Assembly: GCF_028335745.1 (NCBI RefSeq)
Contig: NZ_CP116477.1
Span: forward strand, 124,001-188,000
Length of the DNA: 64,000 bases
Reading direction: 5' to 3'
Source: Pectobacterium sp. A5351
Lineage (GTDB): Bacteria; Pseudomonadota; Gammaproteobacteria; Enterobacterales; Enterobacteriaceae
The translations under genes were made by a program, and so were the position numbers. Under the pieces are notes generated by a model that saw only the letters and a program-made list of their open reading frames with translations, had not been told where the DNA came from and ran no database searches. Below, one piece after another: positions 25,211-35,033 of this stretch (its first letter is position 1; every line of letters begins with the position of its first letter).

Positions 25211-26140
25211 ATGAACATCGATCTTCGCCAACTGCGCCACTTTATTGCTCTGATTGAACATCGAAATTTTACGTCGGCAGCACAGGCGATGAAGCTTTCT
25301 CAATCCGCTTTCAGCCGCAGCATTCAGTCGCTGGAGCAGACCATCGGTACGCGTCTGATCGATCGCATGAACCAACTGGAGCCGACGCCGAAAGGGCTGG
25401 TGGTGCTGGAACACGCGCGCCGCCTGATTAATCAGACGCACGATCTGTTTAACGATATCCAGCAATTCAACGAGAAAGAAGCGGGCGAAGTGAATTTTGG
25501 CTGTGGCCCAGCTCCCGCAGCCTGGCTAATGCCGCAGGTGATCGGGGATTTTTCGCGACATTACCCAAAGGTGCGGATGGTCTTTCGTGTCGATAACTGG
25601 CAGGCGCTGGGCCATCGGCTCATGGCCGAAGAGCTGGACTTTATCGTGGCGGACATGCGCAATTTTGAATTCGATACCCGCTATCGCGTACAGCCGCTGA
25701 GCCAGCACCGCTGGGGCTTCTGCTGCCGTAGCGGGCATCCGCTGGCGGCGCAGGAAGAGATCACCGTCGAGCAATTCTTTTCCTACCCGCTGGCGGCAAC
25801 GATCCGCCCACCCAACCTGCACCGTGCGCTGGTGCAACTGAGCGGTAAACTGGATATTCGCACCAGCATTGAGTGTGAGAATGGCTACAGCCTTCTGGAT
25901 GTGGTTCGTCATTCGGATGCCATCGGCACGACCAACCATTTCAACGAGCCCGAGCGACACGGGCTGCATATGTTGAAGATTGCGGGTCTGGACGACAACA
26001 CCGACGAGTTTTATACCCACTACGGCATTATTTATCTGGCGGACGCTCGCTTGTCGTTGCTGGCGCGCAAGTTGATTGACACTTTTGTGCAGGTCGACGG
26101 TGACCTGCACGGCACGCCTACGGCGCTTACAGCGGAGTGA
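25211..26140 (+). CDS. LysR-type transcriptional regulator
   Basis: A 309-aa regulator. The winged helix-turn-helix is at residues 1-60 (LRQLRHFIALIEHRNFTSAA followed by QSAFSRSIQSLEQTIGTRL), and the effector-binding domain follows from about residue 90 (GEVNFGCGPAPAAWLMPQV). The gene converges on the lyase/receptor operon, overlapping the DUF6250 gene by 14 bp at the 3' ends, so it is likely the local regulator. The effector is unknown. Sulfur-source clusters often use a LysR protein, but I cannot place it with CysB or Cbl from the sequence. Confidence 0.88.
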   Translation: MNIDLRQLRHFIALIEHRNFTSAAQAMKLSQSAFSRSIQSLEQTIGTRLIDRMNQLEPTPKGLVVLEHARRLINQTHDLFNDIQQFNEKEAGEVNFGCGPAPAAWLMPQVIGDFSRHYPKVRMVFRVDNWQALGHRLMAEELDFIVADMRNFEFDTRYRVQPLSQHRWGFCCRSGHPLAAQEEITVEQFFSYPLAATIRPPNLHRALVQLSGKLDIRTSIECENGYSLLDVVRHSDAIGTTNHFNEPERHGLHMLKIAGLDDNTDEFYTHYGIIYLADARLSLLARKLIDTFVQVDGDLHGTPTALTAE

Positions 26141-26855
26141 TGCTGAAATCGCTGATTTCCTGACGTGAAAAGACGGTCCGAAAGCCAAAATAGCCTGGGG
26201 CTGGCGTATTTGGATAGCTGGCGTGGAAATAAAGCACATTATCGACCCAAAAACGCGTTTCCCGCCGATCCACTTCAATCACGATGCGATAGCGATGATT
26301 CGGGCGCAGCAGGTGCGCAGCATCAGTATATTCGCCAAGCAGCAGGCGCTCGCCGTAACCATCGTAATACCGAAATCGCGTGGTGCTGTTCCAGTTACCG
26401 CCCATGCCGACATAGTACAGATTCAGGCTGTCATATTCGTTGAGTTTGCCGTACCGGGTAAACAGGCTCGGGTGATGCAGGTCGCGCGCGGCCCAGAACT
26501 GGTTCACATCGGACACCCGGTCGTAAGGGCAATCTGCGACTAAAACCTCGCGCGTGAAGGCGATGCGATAGGTGCCCGAGAGTGGGGTGTCTAGCCAGAT
26601 CGTCAGCCCGGCGGCGCTTTCCAGCCTCAGATGCTCCGGCGTGGTCTGGATCGCCGTGCGGTCAGGGTCTTCCTGTTCGACCTGCCAGCGTAACGGCTGA
26701 CCTGCTGAATCCGTGGACCAGATCAACGTTGAACGATGTGGCGAATCGATAATGTCATGTGTGCCGCCTGCCTGTGGCGACAGTAGGAGCGTGTTTTCAG
26801 TACAACCTGGGTCAGTCATGGTGATGTCCTGTAGCGTGCCGCCGGGTGGCGGCAT
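26127..26855 (-). CDS. DUF6250-like protein, polysaccharide-linked
   Basis: A 242-aa protein without a clear signal peptide. The central and C-terminal part is rich in beta-strands and aromatics (VNQFWAARDLHHPSLF, YYVGMGGNWNSTTRFRYYDG, FWVDNVLYFHASYPN), a concanavalin-like jelly-roll pattern seen in DUF6250 and YesU-type proteins near rhamnogalacturonan genes. It shares a TAATG overlap with the end of the lyase-family gene, so it is translationally coupled; an internal ATG with AGGA upstream (26819) is another possible start. It may bind or trim an oligosaccharide. The function is unproven and the location uncertain. Confidence 0.6.
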   Translation of the reverse strand: MPPPGGTLQDITMTDPGCTENTLLLSPQAGGTHDIIDSPHRSTLIWSTDSAGQPLRWQVEQEDPDRTAIQTTPEHLRLESAAGLTIWLDTPLSGTYRIAFTREVLVADCPYDRVSDVNQFWAARDLHHPSLFTRYGKLNEYDSLNLYYVGMGGNWNSTTRFRYYDGYGERLLLGEYTDAAHLLRPNHRYRIVIEVDRRETRFWVDNVLYFHASYPNTPAPGYFGFRTVFSRQEISDFSITPL

Positions 26856-29632
26856 TAAGAAGAGGGAATGTCATCCAGCAAGGCCAGCAGGGCGATGGCG
26901 GTTAATCCCCACTGCGCGACGGCATTGGTCGCCAGATTGGTGGCGGTGGTACTGCCGGAATGTTTATCAATGGTGGAATCAATCACCGCCTCATTGATCG
27001 GAGAGAGCACGATGGGAGGCGTTAAGCGCCGCTGTTCGAGCGTCGGATGGGCGATACCGCCGCTGCCTGCGGTAAATTCTTCCCAGGCGCGCTGTGCCAG
27101 CGCACGATCGTTCAACCGTCGTGCGGCAAAGGCAGTCAGTCGGGCATGTCCCTGAGCCAGATTGAGCTTTTTCACCGTCTTACCCACGGTCACGCTTAGC
27201 GCGACGGGGTCGTTATACAGTCGGCAGTAGTCGAGCCATGCGCGGGTAAACGCGGGATCGGGCAGCGCTTCGACCAGCTCACTACAGATTTCTGTTAGAC
27301 CAAAAACCGCGCTCAGATGTGAAATCTCCACCTGATTCGGCGGAGCCAGCACGATGCGCCCGGTATCGGGATCGATAGCTGACCCGCCAGTGAAAAAACC
27401 GTGTGGCTGCGCCGCGATGGTTTGCATACTGGTGAGCAGGCGTTCACGCATTGCCGGATCGCCGTGCCGTTCCCAGGCGGTTAACCAGGCGGCGGCTACC
27501 GCGCCCCAGTCCGTCCCGAAACTCAAGCTGACGTGATGCGGATCGGCGGGCGATGTTTGTCCGATCTTGCGGCCGGGCAGGACGGTGCCGAGTGTACGCA
27601 GCGCCTCGACCTGTTCGTCCATCAGTTCACCGATGCGCTCATCGGCAGTGAGGTAGTAAAGGAAACGACGGTTGGCAACGGTAGAAATACGCAGCTGTTT
27701 GGCGCTGTCGCCCCAGTGGCGGACATTGTGTCGTGACCCCAGCGGACTGAAGCGTCCCAAATGGTGTACGTCCACTTCGCCCGTGTGGCGCGTCATGGCT
27801 TCTGCCATGCGAAATGCCTCGGCGCGCCCGCTGTGCAGAAAGTAATACCAGAGCCACAGATCGGTGCTGAGCTCCGAGTTATCCCACGCGTAGCCACCTA
27901 CATCGTAGCGCCAGACGTGACGGTCGCTGTCATAGGTGTGCATCACGTCGCCGAAATCCCAGAAGCCGTACCATTTCCGCTGTTCAACCTCCTGCTGATA
28001 GACATCGAAATATGCCTCCAGTTGTTTCTCCAGCCGGACGCGGGCTGGCGTAGTGGCAGAGGAAGAAGAGACGGGTGCCCACAGTGGGCCAAACGCCTGC
28101 GCGCGGTGCAAGTCCTGAGCGTCCGCCACCAGCAGTGGCGGTTGCTGCATGCGTCGCGCCCGCTTCACCAGATCGTCCGCGTCGGGCGTCGCGGGCAGCA
28201 CATCAATAAACAGTTCGCTGGTGCGAGCCACGCCGACCGCCGAACCGAAGCCCGGTTCGTAATCTTCGTAGGTAATTGCCAGCCCTTCGCGCTGTTTGTC
28301 ATGGGTATCCTGAACCAGCCCGTCATGATAAAAGCGCATATCCATCGGTTCTGCCCACGGTGACCACAGCCAGAGCGTGACGGTCGCCGCGTCAGTGTGA
28401 GCCTTCTCGATTTCCAGACAGGCCGGGTAGCTCTGCCAGAAATGGCGTATTCCGAATGCCACGCCGCCGGTTGGCGTGCCCAGATAGCCGACGCCCGCCG
28501 CCCGTTCACCCGTGGCGGAAAGCAGCCAGCCCTGTCCGGCAGCGGTGCGTTTGTGTATCTGGAAGCCGTCGGGATGGTGCTGGGTCAGGCGGTAGCTGCC
28601 AAACGCGGGAATGTAATCCAGCCTTTTTCCGACCTCCGGCGAAAAATCTGCGATCGGCGGTGTAGCTTGTCCGGCCAACTGTGCCGCGATAACGGCTGCG
28701 CCGGGATCGCGGCGTAGCCCACTCAGGCCGCGTACCGCTTCACGAAAGAGTCCGCCTTGATCGGAAACGAAACGGACGTGACGATCGTGCAGTTCTCCCT
28801 GTAGCGGCACATCAAACGCTAACCCCAGCCCTTTCAGGTTGAGTTGTTCGTCATCGTTGTCATAAATCAGGGTGTGTATGACACGCAGCGAGTCGGTGTT
28901 CGCATAGCTATAGATACGGATAATAAAGGGGATAGACGTCCGCTCCTGCTGCTGGGCGTGATGCGTACCGCGTAGTGCAATCACTGTCCGCTGTGGCCCG
29001 TTTTGCTCCACCGTGACCGTATCAATCACACCCTGATAGGTATCCTGCGTCAGCGTGCTATCCGTTTCCGCCCCTCGCTGCATGCGCAACACCAGCCTGC
29101 CGTTGGTTAACGCCAGCCGATTATCCCGCCAGATTTCTTCGATCAGGCGAGAGCCTGAGCGTGGAATCACATAGCGAATGCGGCCCGTCTCCACCGTCCA
29201 GCCGTGCTCATGCTCGCTGACCATTGCTGAACCCGTCGGCGCGTCCTTAACGGGAATCGGCCGCAGCGTTAGCCCGTCTTCGGGCGGCGTGGTGCCGCCC
29301 AGCGCGTGTGCCGACCATTTAATCGAACCGTCCGGCCAGTGAGCCAGCGGCCAGCTTTGCAGGTCGTAAGTCCGCTGCTGCGCATCGTGCAGTTGGAAGC
29401 CGCTGTCGTTACGCACCGCGCCCTGTGGCCAGGCTACGCCCCAGGTCACGCCGGTGAAGGCGTGGGGCTGCTGCCCGTCCAGCCAGCGCAGACTGACCTG
29501 TGGCGCAGATTCGCCTGCGTAGGCAGAGGCTTGAGGCGTGGTGGCGTGCGCCGATGTCCAGAACGGTGCCGACAGCGCCAGCAGCGTGCTGTCGCGCAGG
29601 AAGCGTCGGCGCGAGTAAGCCATCTTGTCCAT
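26855..29632 (-). CDS. Exo-rhamnogalacturonan lyase-family protein, Tat-exported
   Basis: About 925 aa from ATG 29632, chosen because AAGGG lies eight bases upstream and it places a twin-arginine motif (SRRRFLRDS) near residue 7, followed by a hydrophobic stretch ending SAHA. The N-terminal beta domain (VSLRWLDGQQPHAFTGVTWG to WPDGSIKWSAHAL) and the C-terminal helical part (WGDSAKQLRIS, FGTDWGAVAAAWLTAW, ISHLSAVFGLTEI) resemble PcRGLX/YetA-type proteins, some of which remove terminal units from rhamnogalacturonan I. A periplasmic location is expected. Its start lies 5 bp inside the intergenic edge of the receptor stop, so it is coupled to the receptor gene. Activity is inferred. Confidence 0.65.
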   Translation of the reverse strand: MDKMAYSRRRFLRDSTLLALSAPFWTSAHATTPQASAYAGESAPQVSLRWLDGQQPHAFTGVTWGVAWPQGAVRNDSGFQLHDAQQRTYDLQSWPLAHWPDGSIKWSAHALGGTTPPEDGLTLRPIPVKDAPTGSAMVSEHEHGWTVETGRIRYVIPRSGSRLIEEIWRDNRLALTNGRLVLRMQRGAETDSTLTQDTYQGVIDTVTVEQNGPQRTVIALRGTHHAQQQERTSIPFIIRIYSYANTDSLRVIHTLIYDNDDEQLNLKGLGLAFDVPLQGELHDRHVRFVSDQGGLFREAVRGLSGLRRDPGAAVIAAQLAGQATPPIADFSPEVGKRLDYIPAFGSYRLTQHHPDGFQIHKRTAAGQGWLLSATGERAAGVGYLGTPTGGVAFGIRHFWQSYPACLEIEKAHTDAATVTLWLWSPWAEPMDMRFYHDGLVQDTHDKQREGLAITYEDYEPGFGSAVGVARTSELFIDVLPATPDADDLVKRARRMQQPPLLVADAQDLHRAQAFGPLWAPVSSSSATTPARVRLEKQLEAYFDVYQQEVEQRKWYGFWDFGDVMHTYDSDRHVWRYDVGGYAWDNSELSTDLWLWYYFLHSGRAEAFRMAEAMTRHTGEVDVHHLGRFSPLGSRHNVRHWGDSAKQLRISTVANRRFLYYLTADERIGELMDEQVEALRTLGTVLPGRKIGQTSPADPHHVSLSFGTDWGAVAAAWLTAWERHGDPAMRERLLTSMQTIAAQPHGFFTGGSAIDPDTGRIVLAPPNQVEISHLSAVFGLTEICSELVEALPDPAFTRAWLDYCRLYNDPVALSVTVGKTVKKLNLAQGHARLTAFAARRLNDRALAQRAWEEFTAGSGGIAHPTLEQRRLTPPIVLSPINEAVIDSTIDKHSGSTTATNLATNAVAQWGLTAIALLALLDDIPSS

Positions 29633-29636
29633 GACG

Positions 29637-31919
29637 TTAGCCCTTGAAGTCGTAGCCAATCGAGATCCCGACCATGCGTGGTTCGCCAATCACGCCCGTT
29701 GTGGCGCTGGAGCCTCTGACGGAGCGGTAGTAGTCTTTATCCAGCGCATTTTTCACCCACAGTGAGACGTTCCAACGGTTATCGCCTTGCTTACCGCTCA
29801 GTCCGCTAGACAGGTTCAGAACGCCATACGCTGGAATGCGGTTGTATTCGGAATCGTCAAGCGTGCCATAGGCCCAGCTCCGCCATGACCATTGACCGGA
29901 AACCGAGGCTTGCAGATTGTTTGGTGTATCCCATTGATAACGCACGCGTGTGTTGTAGCTCAGCGTCGGGGACTTAAAGACACGCTTTCCTGACATATCG
30001 CACGAGACGGCGGAGATTTCTGCCGGGCAGCGGGCGTTAGGGAAGTTCAGGTAGCGGGCATCCAGAACAGTACCAGCCAGGCTGATGCTCAGGCCGTCAA
30101 GCGGGCGCAGCGTCAGCTGTGTTTCGCCGCCGCGTGAGCGGAATTTCCCGGCGTTAATCAGGTAGCTGGTATCCGTTTCCTCGTCATAGGCGTTGTTCTG
30201 GAAATCTTCGACAACGCTCCAGAACAGTGCGGTATTCCATTCCACTTTGCGCTGTAACCAGTGGGTTTTGACCCCCAGCTCCGCCGAACGGGTTTTTTCT
30301 GGATCGACGTACAGCGAATCGATTCCGAGCTGCCTTGCTGCCCCGGATGAAACATTCAGGCCGCCGGATTTTTCCCCATAGCCCAGTGTGACGTAAGGGG
30401 TGACGTTCGGTGCTGCGAACCAGTTCAGGCTGATGGAGCCAGAGGGCAGGCGGTTGGTTTGCGAGAGCGGGCCAGAGTCAAAGGTTGCGCGGTTTTTGCG
30501 AACAAACGTCCCTTCTTTTTTCTCATAGGTCTGGCGCAGGCCGACAATGACATCCAGTTTCTCGGCGGCATGCCAGGTTCCGCGACCATAGACGGAATAA
30601 ACGGTGTCATCCAGCGTGCCAAAGCGCTGAACGTTAATGCCCTGATAGCCATTTCCTACCCACGTCCGCACGCGGTTGTCGTTGTAGTAGCGGCTGTTTG
30701 CCTCGGTATCGAGGTTCTCTCCCCAGTAATCGACGCCCAGTGAATAATCGAACGTATTACCTTTGGGGGAATCCAACCAAAAACTCTGTGACCAGACGCG
30801 ATCGCGCACGTCAGCGCCGCTGTCGTGATAGAGCGGAATGTTCCAGTTATCCGCCGTGCTGGGCAATACGCGGAAATAGCGTAGTGACGACAGAGAATTA
30901 ACGCTATAGCCGTTTTTCAGCTTCCAGTTGGCCTCTACCGATCCACCGCCTTGCGCCACGCGAATAATATTCTCGTCATCCATCGCGACCTGACGGCCGC
31001 CGACAACCTTGAGGCCGGTCTGTTCCGCCCGAGTACGAAACGCATCGGTTGCGCTCACCAGCACCGAAACCGGACGCTGCGTGGAATCACTGTAATCGCC
31101 AGTGATGCGAAGGCTAAAGCTGTCATTAGGTTGATAAAGCAACTGACCGCGCACGCCGTTATTGGTGCTGCCTCCCAGTTTATGACCGTTTTCGATATTC
31201 GTGACGTTTCCACCCCGTTCGGTGCGTGACAGATTGATGCGTCCCGCCCAGTGGTCGCTGAGCGGCCCAGACGCCATCAGTTTGGATTGTAGATAGCCGC
31301 GCTGCCCGAAAGATTGCTCCAGTGAATATTCAGGGGTGAAGGTGGGTTTACGGGTGCGAATATCAATGGCGCCGCCGGTAGTATTAAAGCCGTAGGCTGC
31401 GCCCTGTGCCCCTTTCAGCACGCGGGTACTGTCGATATCCAGTAAATCATTAGAGATGACGCCGGGGCGGGACAAGTAAACGCCATCGACAAATAGCCCG
31501 ACGCTGCCCGGCATACCGATGTTGGTGCCGCTCTCACCCCCGTCACCGATCCCACGAATCGTTACTGTGGTGTCCATCACATCGACGGTATCGACATCCA
31601 GCCCGGTCACCAGCTGCGACAGTTCTTCAAAGCGATACACCCGTTCTTCTTCGAGCGTTTTGCCATCGATCACCGATGCCAGCGTGGTCGGCGGCTGAAC
31701 GGGCGTACGCTGGGCGTTCACTTTCACACGTTTTAGTTGAACGGGGGCGACGGTTGTGGCCTCCGTACGGGGAGTATTATCCGCGGCGATCTGCGGGTCG
31801 GCTGCTCGCGCTATTGCAGGAAGCGTTAAGACGCAGCTCATTAAAATGCCCGACATTATTTTGTGCTGGTGTTTTTTTAAATACTGTTGGTGTTTTTTAA
31901 AATACATAGCGTCTTCCAA
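29637..31919 (-). CDS. TonB-dependent outer-membrane receptor
   Basis: A 760-aa receptor with a basic N-terminus and signal peptide ending AIARA, followed by the plug domain (RVYRFEELSQLVTGLDV, VTIRGIGDGGESG, GLFVDGVYLSRPG, GAAYGFNTTGGAIDI). The remainder is a beta-barrel ending in an aromatic strand (GISIGYDFKG). It imports a ligand across the outer membrane using the TonB-ExbBD set encoded divergently. It lies between the binding-protein gene and the lyase gene. The plug does not match a siderophore receptor I recognise; the context points to a carbon/sulfur compound. Confidence 0.9.
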   Translation of the reverse strand: MEDAMYFKKHQQYLKKHQHKIMSGILMSCVLTLPAIARAADPQIAADNTPRTEATTVAPVQLKRVKVNAQRTPVQPPTTLASVIDGKTLEEERVYRFEELSQLVTGLDVDTVDVMDTTVTIRGIGDGGESGTNIGMPGSVGLFVDGVYLSRPGVISNDLLDIDSTRVLKGAQGAAYGFNTTGGAIDIRTRKPTFTPEYSLEQSFGQRGYLQSKLMASGPLSDHWAGRINLSRTERGGNVTNIENGHKLGGSTNNGVRGQLLYQPNDSFSLRITGDYSDSTQRPVSVLVSATDAFRTRAEQTGLKVVGGRQVAMDDENIIRVAQGGGSVEANWKLKNGYSVNSLSSLRYFRVLPSTADNWNIPLYHDSGADVRDRVWSQSFWLDSPKGNTFDYSLGVDYWGENLDTEANSRYYNDNRVRTWVGNGYQGINVQRFGTLDDTVYSVYGRGTWHAAEKLDVIVGLRQTYEKKEGTFVRKNRATFDSGPLSQTNRLPSGSISLNWFAAPNVTPYVTLGYGEKSGGLNVSSGAARQLGIDSLYVDPEKTRSAELGVKTHWLQRKVEWNTALFWSVVEDFQNNAYDEETDTSYLINAGKFRSRGGETQLTLRPLDGLSISLAGTVLDARYLNFPNARCPAEISAVSCDMSGKRVFKSPTLSYNTRVRYQWDTPNNLQASVSGQWSWRSWAYGTLDDSEYNRIPAYGVLNLSSGLSGKQGDNRWNVSLWVKNALDKDYYRSVRGSSATTGVIGEPRMVGISIGYDFKG

Positions 31920-31993
31920 ATTCAGTCAATAGGCTACCCATTGCCGTGAAATTCACGGCAATACAGGGGCTATAATTTTTTGGGGGAAATAAA

Positions 31994-33001
31994 TTACTGT
32001 GTGGCTTTCAGATAAGAATCATCCAGCCATTTATCGACATCAAAAGGTTGTCGAATAAGACGTGATTCATAAGCCAATGTGACGGCGCGTTTTAATTTTT
32101 CCACGAAGGTTGGATCCAATTCGGGTGAAAGACGTTCGGTTAATGGCGGCAATGTATCCCATTCGACGCGTAATATATTTTCCGGATAGCCTGACTGGGT
32201 GGCTAAGAGTTGAATAAATTCATCTTTATTTTTCTCATCGCTGGCCCAGTTTGCCGCTTCTCGTTGCACTTTGACCAGGCGGCGCAGAATATCCTCGTTG
32301 CCTTTGGCAAATTTCTCATCTACCAGCAGGAAGCCGCTGAGCTGGCCTGCGCCATTCAGGTCACGGCTAGACAGTGGGATGTCCGCCAGCCCTTTATCTC
32401 GCAGCGAAAGTGTATTGCTGCCGCCCCAGGTTGCATCAATCTGTCCGGCCGCTAACGCCGCGCTGGCCGCTGCGAAGTCGAGATTAATCAGCTTCACGTC
32501 AGAGGGTTTTAGGCCCTGCGAATCAAGCGCGCTGACGAACGAAAGCTCACCGGCTGTTCCGCGAAAGATCCCGATGCGTTTACCTTTCAGATCGGCGATT
32601 TTCTCAATACCAGAACCTTTCGCCACCGCCAGATAGTGATTGATGCCGCGTGATGCCACGGCGATCACGCGTGTATCCAGCCCGCGCGCACGGCCGATAA
32701 TGCTGGCTAAATCCCCCAGATAGGCCACGTCAACCTGATGGTTGCCAAACGCTTCATTGATGACGGGGCCTGCGCCTTTAATAAACGTCCAGCGGACGCT
32801 GATGCCGTCTTTGCCAAATTCGCGTTCCAGCAACTTCTGGCTGTGAATGACGTCAAGCAGGCCACCGCCGCTGGGTTTTGTGCCTGCGCCAATGTCTGGC
32901 GCGGCAATACGAATTTCAGTGATCGCCGATGCGATGCCTGACCAGGCTATACCCATTGCCAATAAGCTGGTCACCAACCATTTTCGTCCTAATCTCGTCA
33001 T
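31994..33001 (-). CDS. ABC transporter binding protein, sulfonate/nitrate/taurine type
   Basis: A 335-aa protein with a signal peptide ending SGIASA. The mature part begins ITEIRIAAPDIGAGTKPSGG and has the NMT1/SsuA-like segments VDVAYLGDLASIIG, LKGKRIGIFRGTAGE and AALAAGQIDATWGG. This family delivers small anionic or sulfur compounds to SsuBC-type importers. It is the first gene of the leftward operon and faces the TonB-ExbBD-permease-ATPase operon, which supplies the missing importer parts. The substrate is unknown. Confidence 0.85.
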   Translation of the reverse strand: MTRLGRKWLVTSLLAMGIAWSGIASAITEIRIAAPDIGAGTKPSGGGLLDVIHSQKLLEREFGKDGISVRWTFIKGAGPVINEAFGNHQVDVAYLGDLASIIGRARGLDTRVIAVASRGINHYLAVAKGSGIEKIADLKGKRIGIFRGTAGELSFVSALDSQGLKPSDVKLINLDFAAASAALAAGQIDATWGGSNTLSLRDKGLADIPLSSRDLNGAGQLSGFLLVDEKFAKGNEDILRRLVKVQREAANWASDEKNKDEFIQLLATQSGYPENILRVEWDTLPPLTERLSPELDPTFVEKLKRAVTLAYESRLIRQPFDVDKWLDDSYLKATQ

Positions 33002-33447
33002 TATGTTACCCGTCAGTGATGAAATGTTTGAATGTGAGTGTGCGAATATAAGTGTTGTTATTGCGCCGGTTTAGCGCGGCGTCATCTTGTTGCAGAAACA
33101 CATTTAAAGGGTTGGCAATAAACTGACTAATACAAAAAAAGCATTATTATTTTTAATAAATCGCTAAATCAGTATTCATCGCTTATTTCCTTGCTATGCA
33201 GCGGACGAAAAAAAACTATTCCAACTATGCATTAGCCTGTTTGGGTTTATTACCTTTAGTTTGTCGTTAAACCATGGATGCGATGATCTTTCCGATGAAA
33301 TAGATATCGATATACAGATACATACGTTGACTTTATTTCGCATGCAGAAAGAATCGATTATTCCAACGCTATTTTAGATTACCTCTCAATGTTGCCTGCG
33401 AGTTGAAGTATGAGGGGTATCAATAAACACGGTCAGGAGCACTAACC
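33002..33447. promoter_or_regulatory. Divergent promoter region of the receptor/ABC locus
   Basis: A 446-bp AT-rich gap between the binding-protein gene (leftward) and tonB (rightward), large enough for two promoters and a LysR site. The 9-mer TATTCCAAC occurs twice (33217-33225 and 33359-33367), each followed within about ten bases by TTAG; this could be a regulator site but may be chance. A TTGACT at 33328 is a possible -35. No ORF or terminator is supported here. Confidence 0.4.
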
Positions 33448-34305
33448 ATGACGGAATTACTCTATGCGGGAGCGGTGTCAGGATCCCGGTCTTATTCACC
33501 GGAGCCGACTCCGCACGCCAGCCGGGTGAGCGGCGTCGTGCAGTCGCGCGTACCGACGCTGAATACGACGGTTTCGTCTCGGCCGGAGCGCTGGTTGGCC
33601 GTCATCGCGACGCTGCTATTGCACGCGGCGGTGCTGGCGTTGTTCAACGCAGCATCGACGCCGCCGGTTACCGTGCCTGCCCGGCCACAGCCTGTCAGCG
33701 TTGAACTGGTTGCGGCGGTGGCGGAGCCCGAGCTGCCAGCAGAACCTATTGAGCCTGAAGCGGTGACGCCGCCGCCGGAGATCGCGCCTCCCTCGGTGGA
33801 CAACCCCGTCGATGACAACGCGCTGTTGCCGCCAGCGCCTGAGAAAACAGAACCGGAGAAAAAGGTTCCAGAGAAAAAGCCTGAACTGGCACCGAAAAAG
33901 GTCGCGGTGAAAAAGAACCCGCCAGCACCGAAACCTCAGGCGGAAGCCAAATCAGCTGTCGCGCCAATCACGCCCGCTCCGGTGACGCAACAGGCCGCCG
34001 CGCAACCCGTTGATGCGCCGCTGACGCCGCCGCTGGCGAATGCGGACTATCTGCATAATCCCGCCCCGTCTTATCCCGACGTGGCGATTAGCCGCGGTTA
34101 TGAAGGCACCGTGCTCCTGAATGTACAGGTACGTGCTGACGGCAAGGTGCAAACCATTCGGATTCATCAATCAAGCGGCTATTCCTCGCTGGACGAGGCG
34201 GCCAGAAACACGGTGCTGCGCTGGTCTTTCGTGCCGGCGCGCCGCGGCAATCAGCCGGTTAGCGGCTGGGTGGTGGTGCCTGTCGATTTTTCGCTGAACT
34301 CATGA
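33448..34305 (+). CDS. TonB-family energy transducer
   Basis: A 285-aa protein: a cytoplasmic tail of about 46 residues, one membrane helix (WLAVIATLLLHAAVLALFN), and a periplasmic proline-rich spacer with alternating E-P and K-P blocks (AEPELPAEPIEPEAV; KTEPEKKVPEKKPELAPKK). The C-terminal TonB domain runs from about residue 200 (YLHNPAPSYPDVAISRGYEG to SLDEAARNTVLRWSFVPARR). It carries proton-motive energy from ExbBD to outer-membrane receptors. It is the first gene of the rightward operon and probably serves the adjacent receptor; the main chromosomal tonB is elsewhere. Confidence 0.9.
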   Translation: MTELLYAGAVSGSRSYSPEPTPHASRVSGVVQSRVPTLNTTVSSRPERWLAVIATLLLHAAVLALFNAASTPPVTVPARPQPVSVELVAAVAEPELPAEPIEPEAVTPPPEIAPPSVDNPVDDNALLPPAPEKTEPEKKVPEKKPELAPKKVAVKKNPPAPKPQAEAKSAVAPITPAPVTQQAAAQPVDAPLTPPLANADYLHNPAPSYPDVAISRGYEGTVLLNVQVRADGKVQTIRIHQSSGYSSLDEAARNTVLRWSFVPARRGNQPVSGWVVVPVDFSLNS

Positions 34306-34315
34306 GGTATTGGTT

Positions 34316-35032
34316 ATGACGCTCGGACACATTGAACTCTTTTCTGCGGAAGGCGCAGTGATTCTGTTATTGCTGCTGTTTTCCCTCGTCACCTGGGGGC
34401 TGGGATTACTGAAATTCGTCCAATACGGGCGGGCACAGCGGCGCGATCGGCGTTTCCGCGCGGCCTTCTGGCAGCAGGATGACGTTAACCAGACGCCGGA
34501 AACCAGCGCCAGACTGCCCGGTTCGCTTGCCAATCTGGCGCTAGCGGCGGTCAAAGCGCCGGAGCGGATTAGCGGACAGCTTGCGCTGAATAGTCATCTT
34601 CCCGATCGGGTTGAACGTGCGCTGCAACAGCAGATTCAGCGTGAGCGCCGTTCGCTGGAAAGCGGGCTGGCGATTCTGGCGAGTATCGGCAGTACGTCAC
34701 CGTTTATCGGCCTGTTTGGCACCGTTTGGGGCATTATGGCGGCGTTACAGGACATTGGGCTATCGGGTTCCGCCAGCCTTGATACCGTCGCGGGGCCGAT
34801 TGGTAATGCGCTGATTGCCACCGGGATAGGGATCGCGGTCGCAGTGCCTGCGGTGCTGATCTACAACTACTTTTTGCGTCGCCTCAAGCTGGCCGTCGCA
34901 GACATGGATGACTTTGCCCATGATGTCTACAGCGTGATGCAGGCGAACGATTTTCATGTCAGCGCGTTTCATCCCAGCGTGGAATCCTCGGCCACCGCTT
35001 TCTCCGTGAAGAACCTGAGAGAGGTGGTCTGA
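34316..35032 (+). CDS. ExbB/TolQ/MotA-family proton channel protein
   Basis: A 238-aa inner-membrane protein from ATG 34316 (GAGG eight bases before). There are three membrane helices. The MotA/TolQ/ExbB signature is at LAILASIGSTSPFIGLFGTV followed by WGIMAALQDIG, and the last helix is GPIGNALIATGIGIAVAVPA. With ExbD it forms the motor that energises TonB. It lies 10 bp after tonB and 1 bp before exbD in one operon. Confidence 0.92.
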   Translation: MTLGHIELFSAEGAVILLLLLFSLVTWGLGLLKFVQYGRAQRRDRRFRAAFWQQDDVNQTPETSARLPGSLANLALAAVKAPERISGQLALNSHLPDRVERALQQQIQRERRSLESGLAILASIGSTSPFIGLFGTVWGIMAALQDIGLSGSASLDTVAGPIGNALIATGIGIAVAVPAVLIYNYFLRRLKLAVADMDDFAHDVYSVMQANDFHVSAFHPSVESSATAFSVKNLREVV

Positions 35033-35033
35033 T

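Noticed and set aside
33217..33367. Repeated TATTCCAAC motif as a LysR/CysB-type binding site
   Set aside because: A 9-mer seen twice in 446 AT-rich bases is not far from chance, and I know no matching consensus. It is kept only as a note in the region entry.
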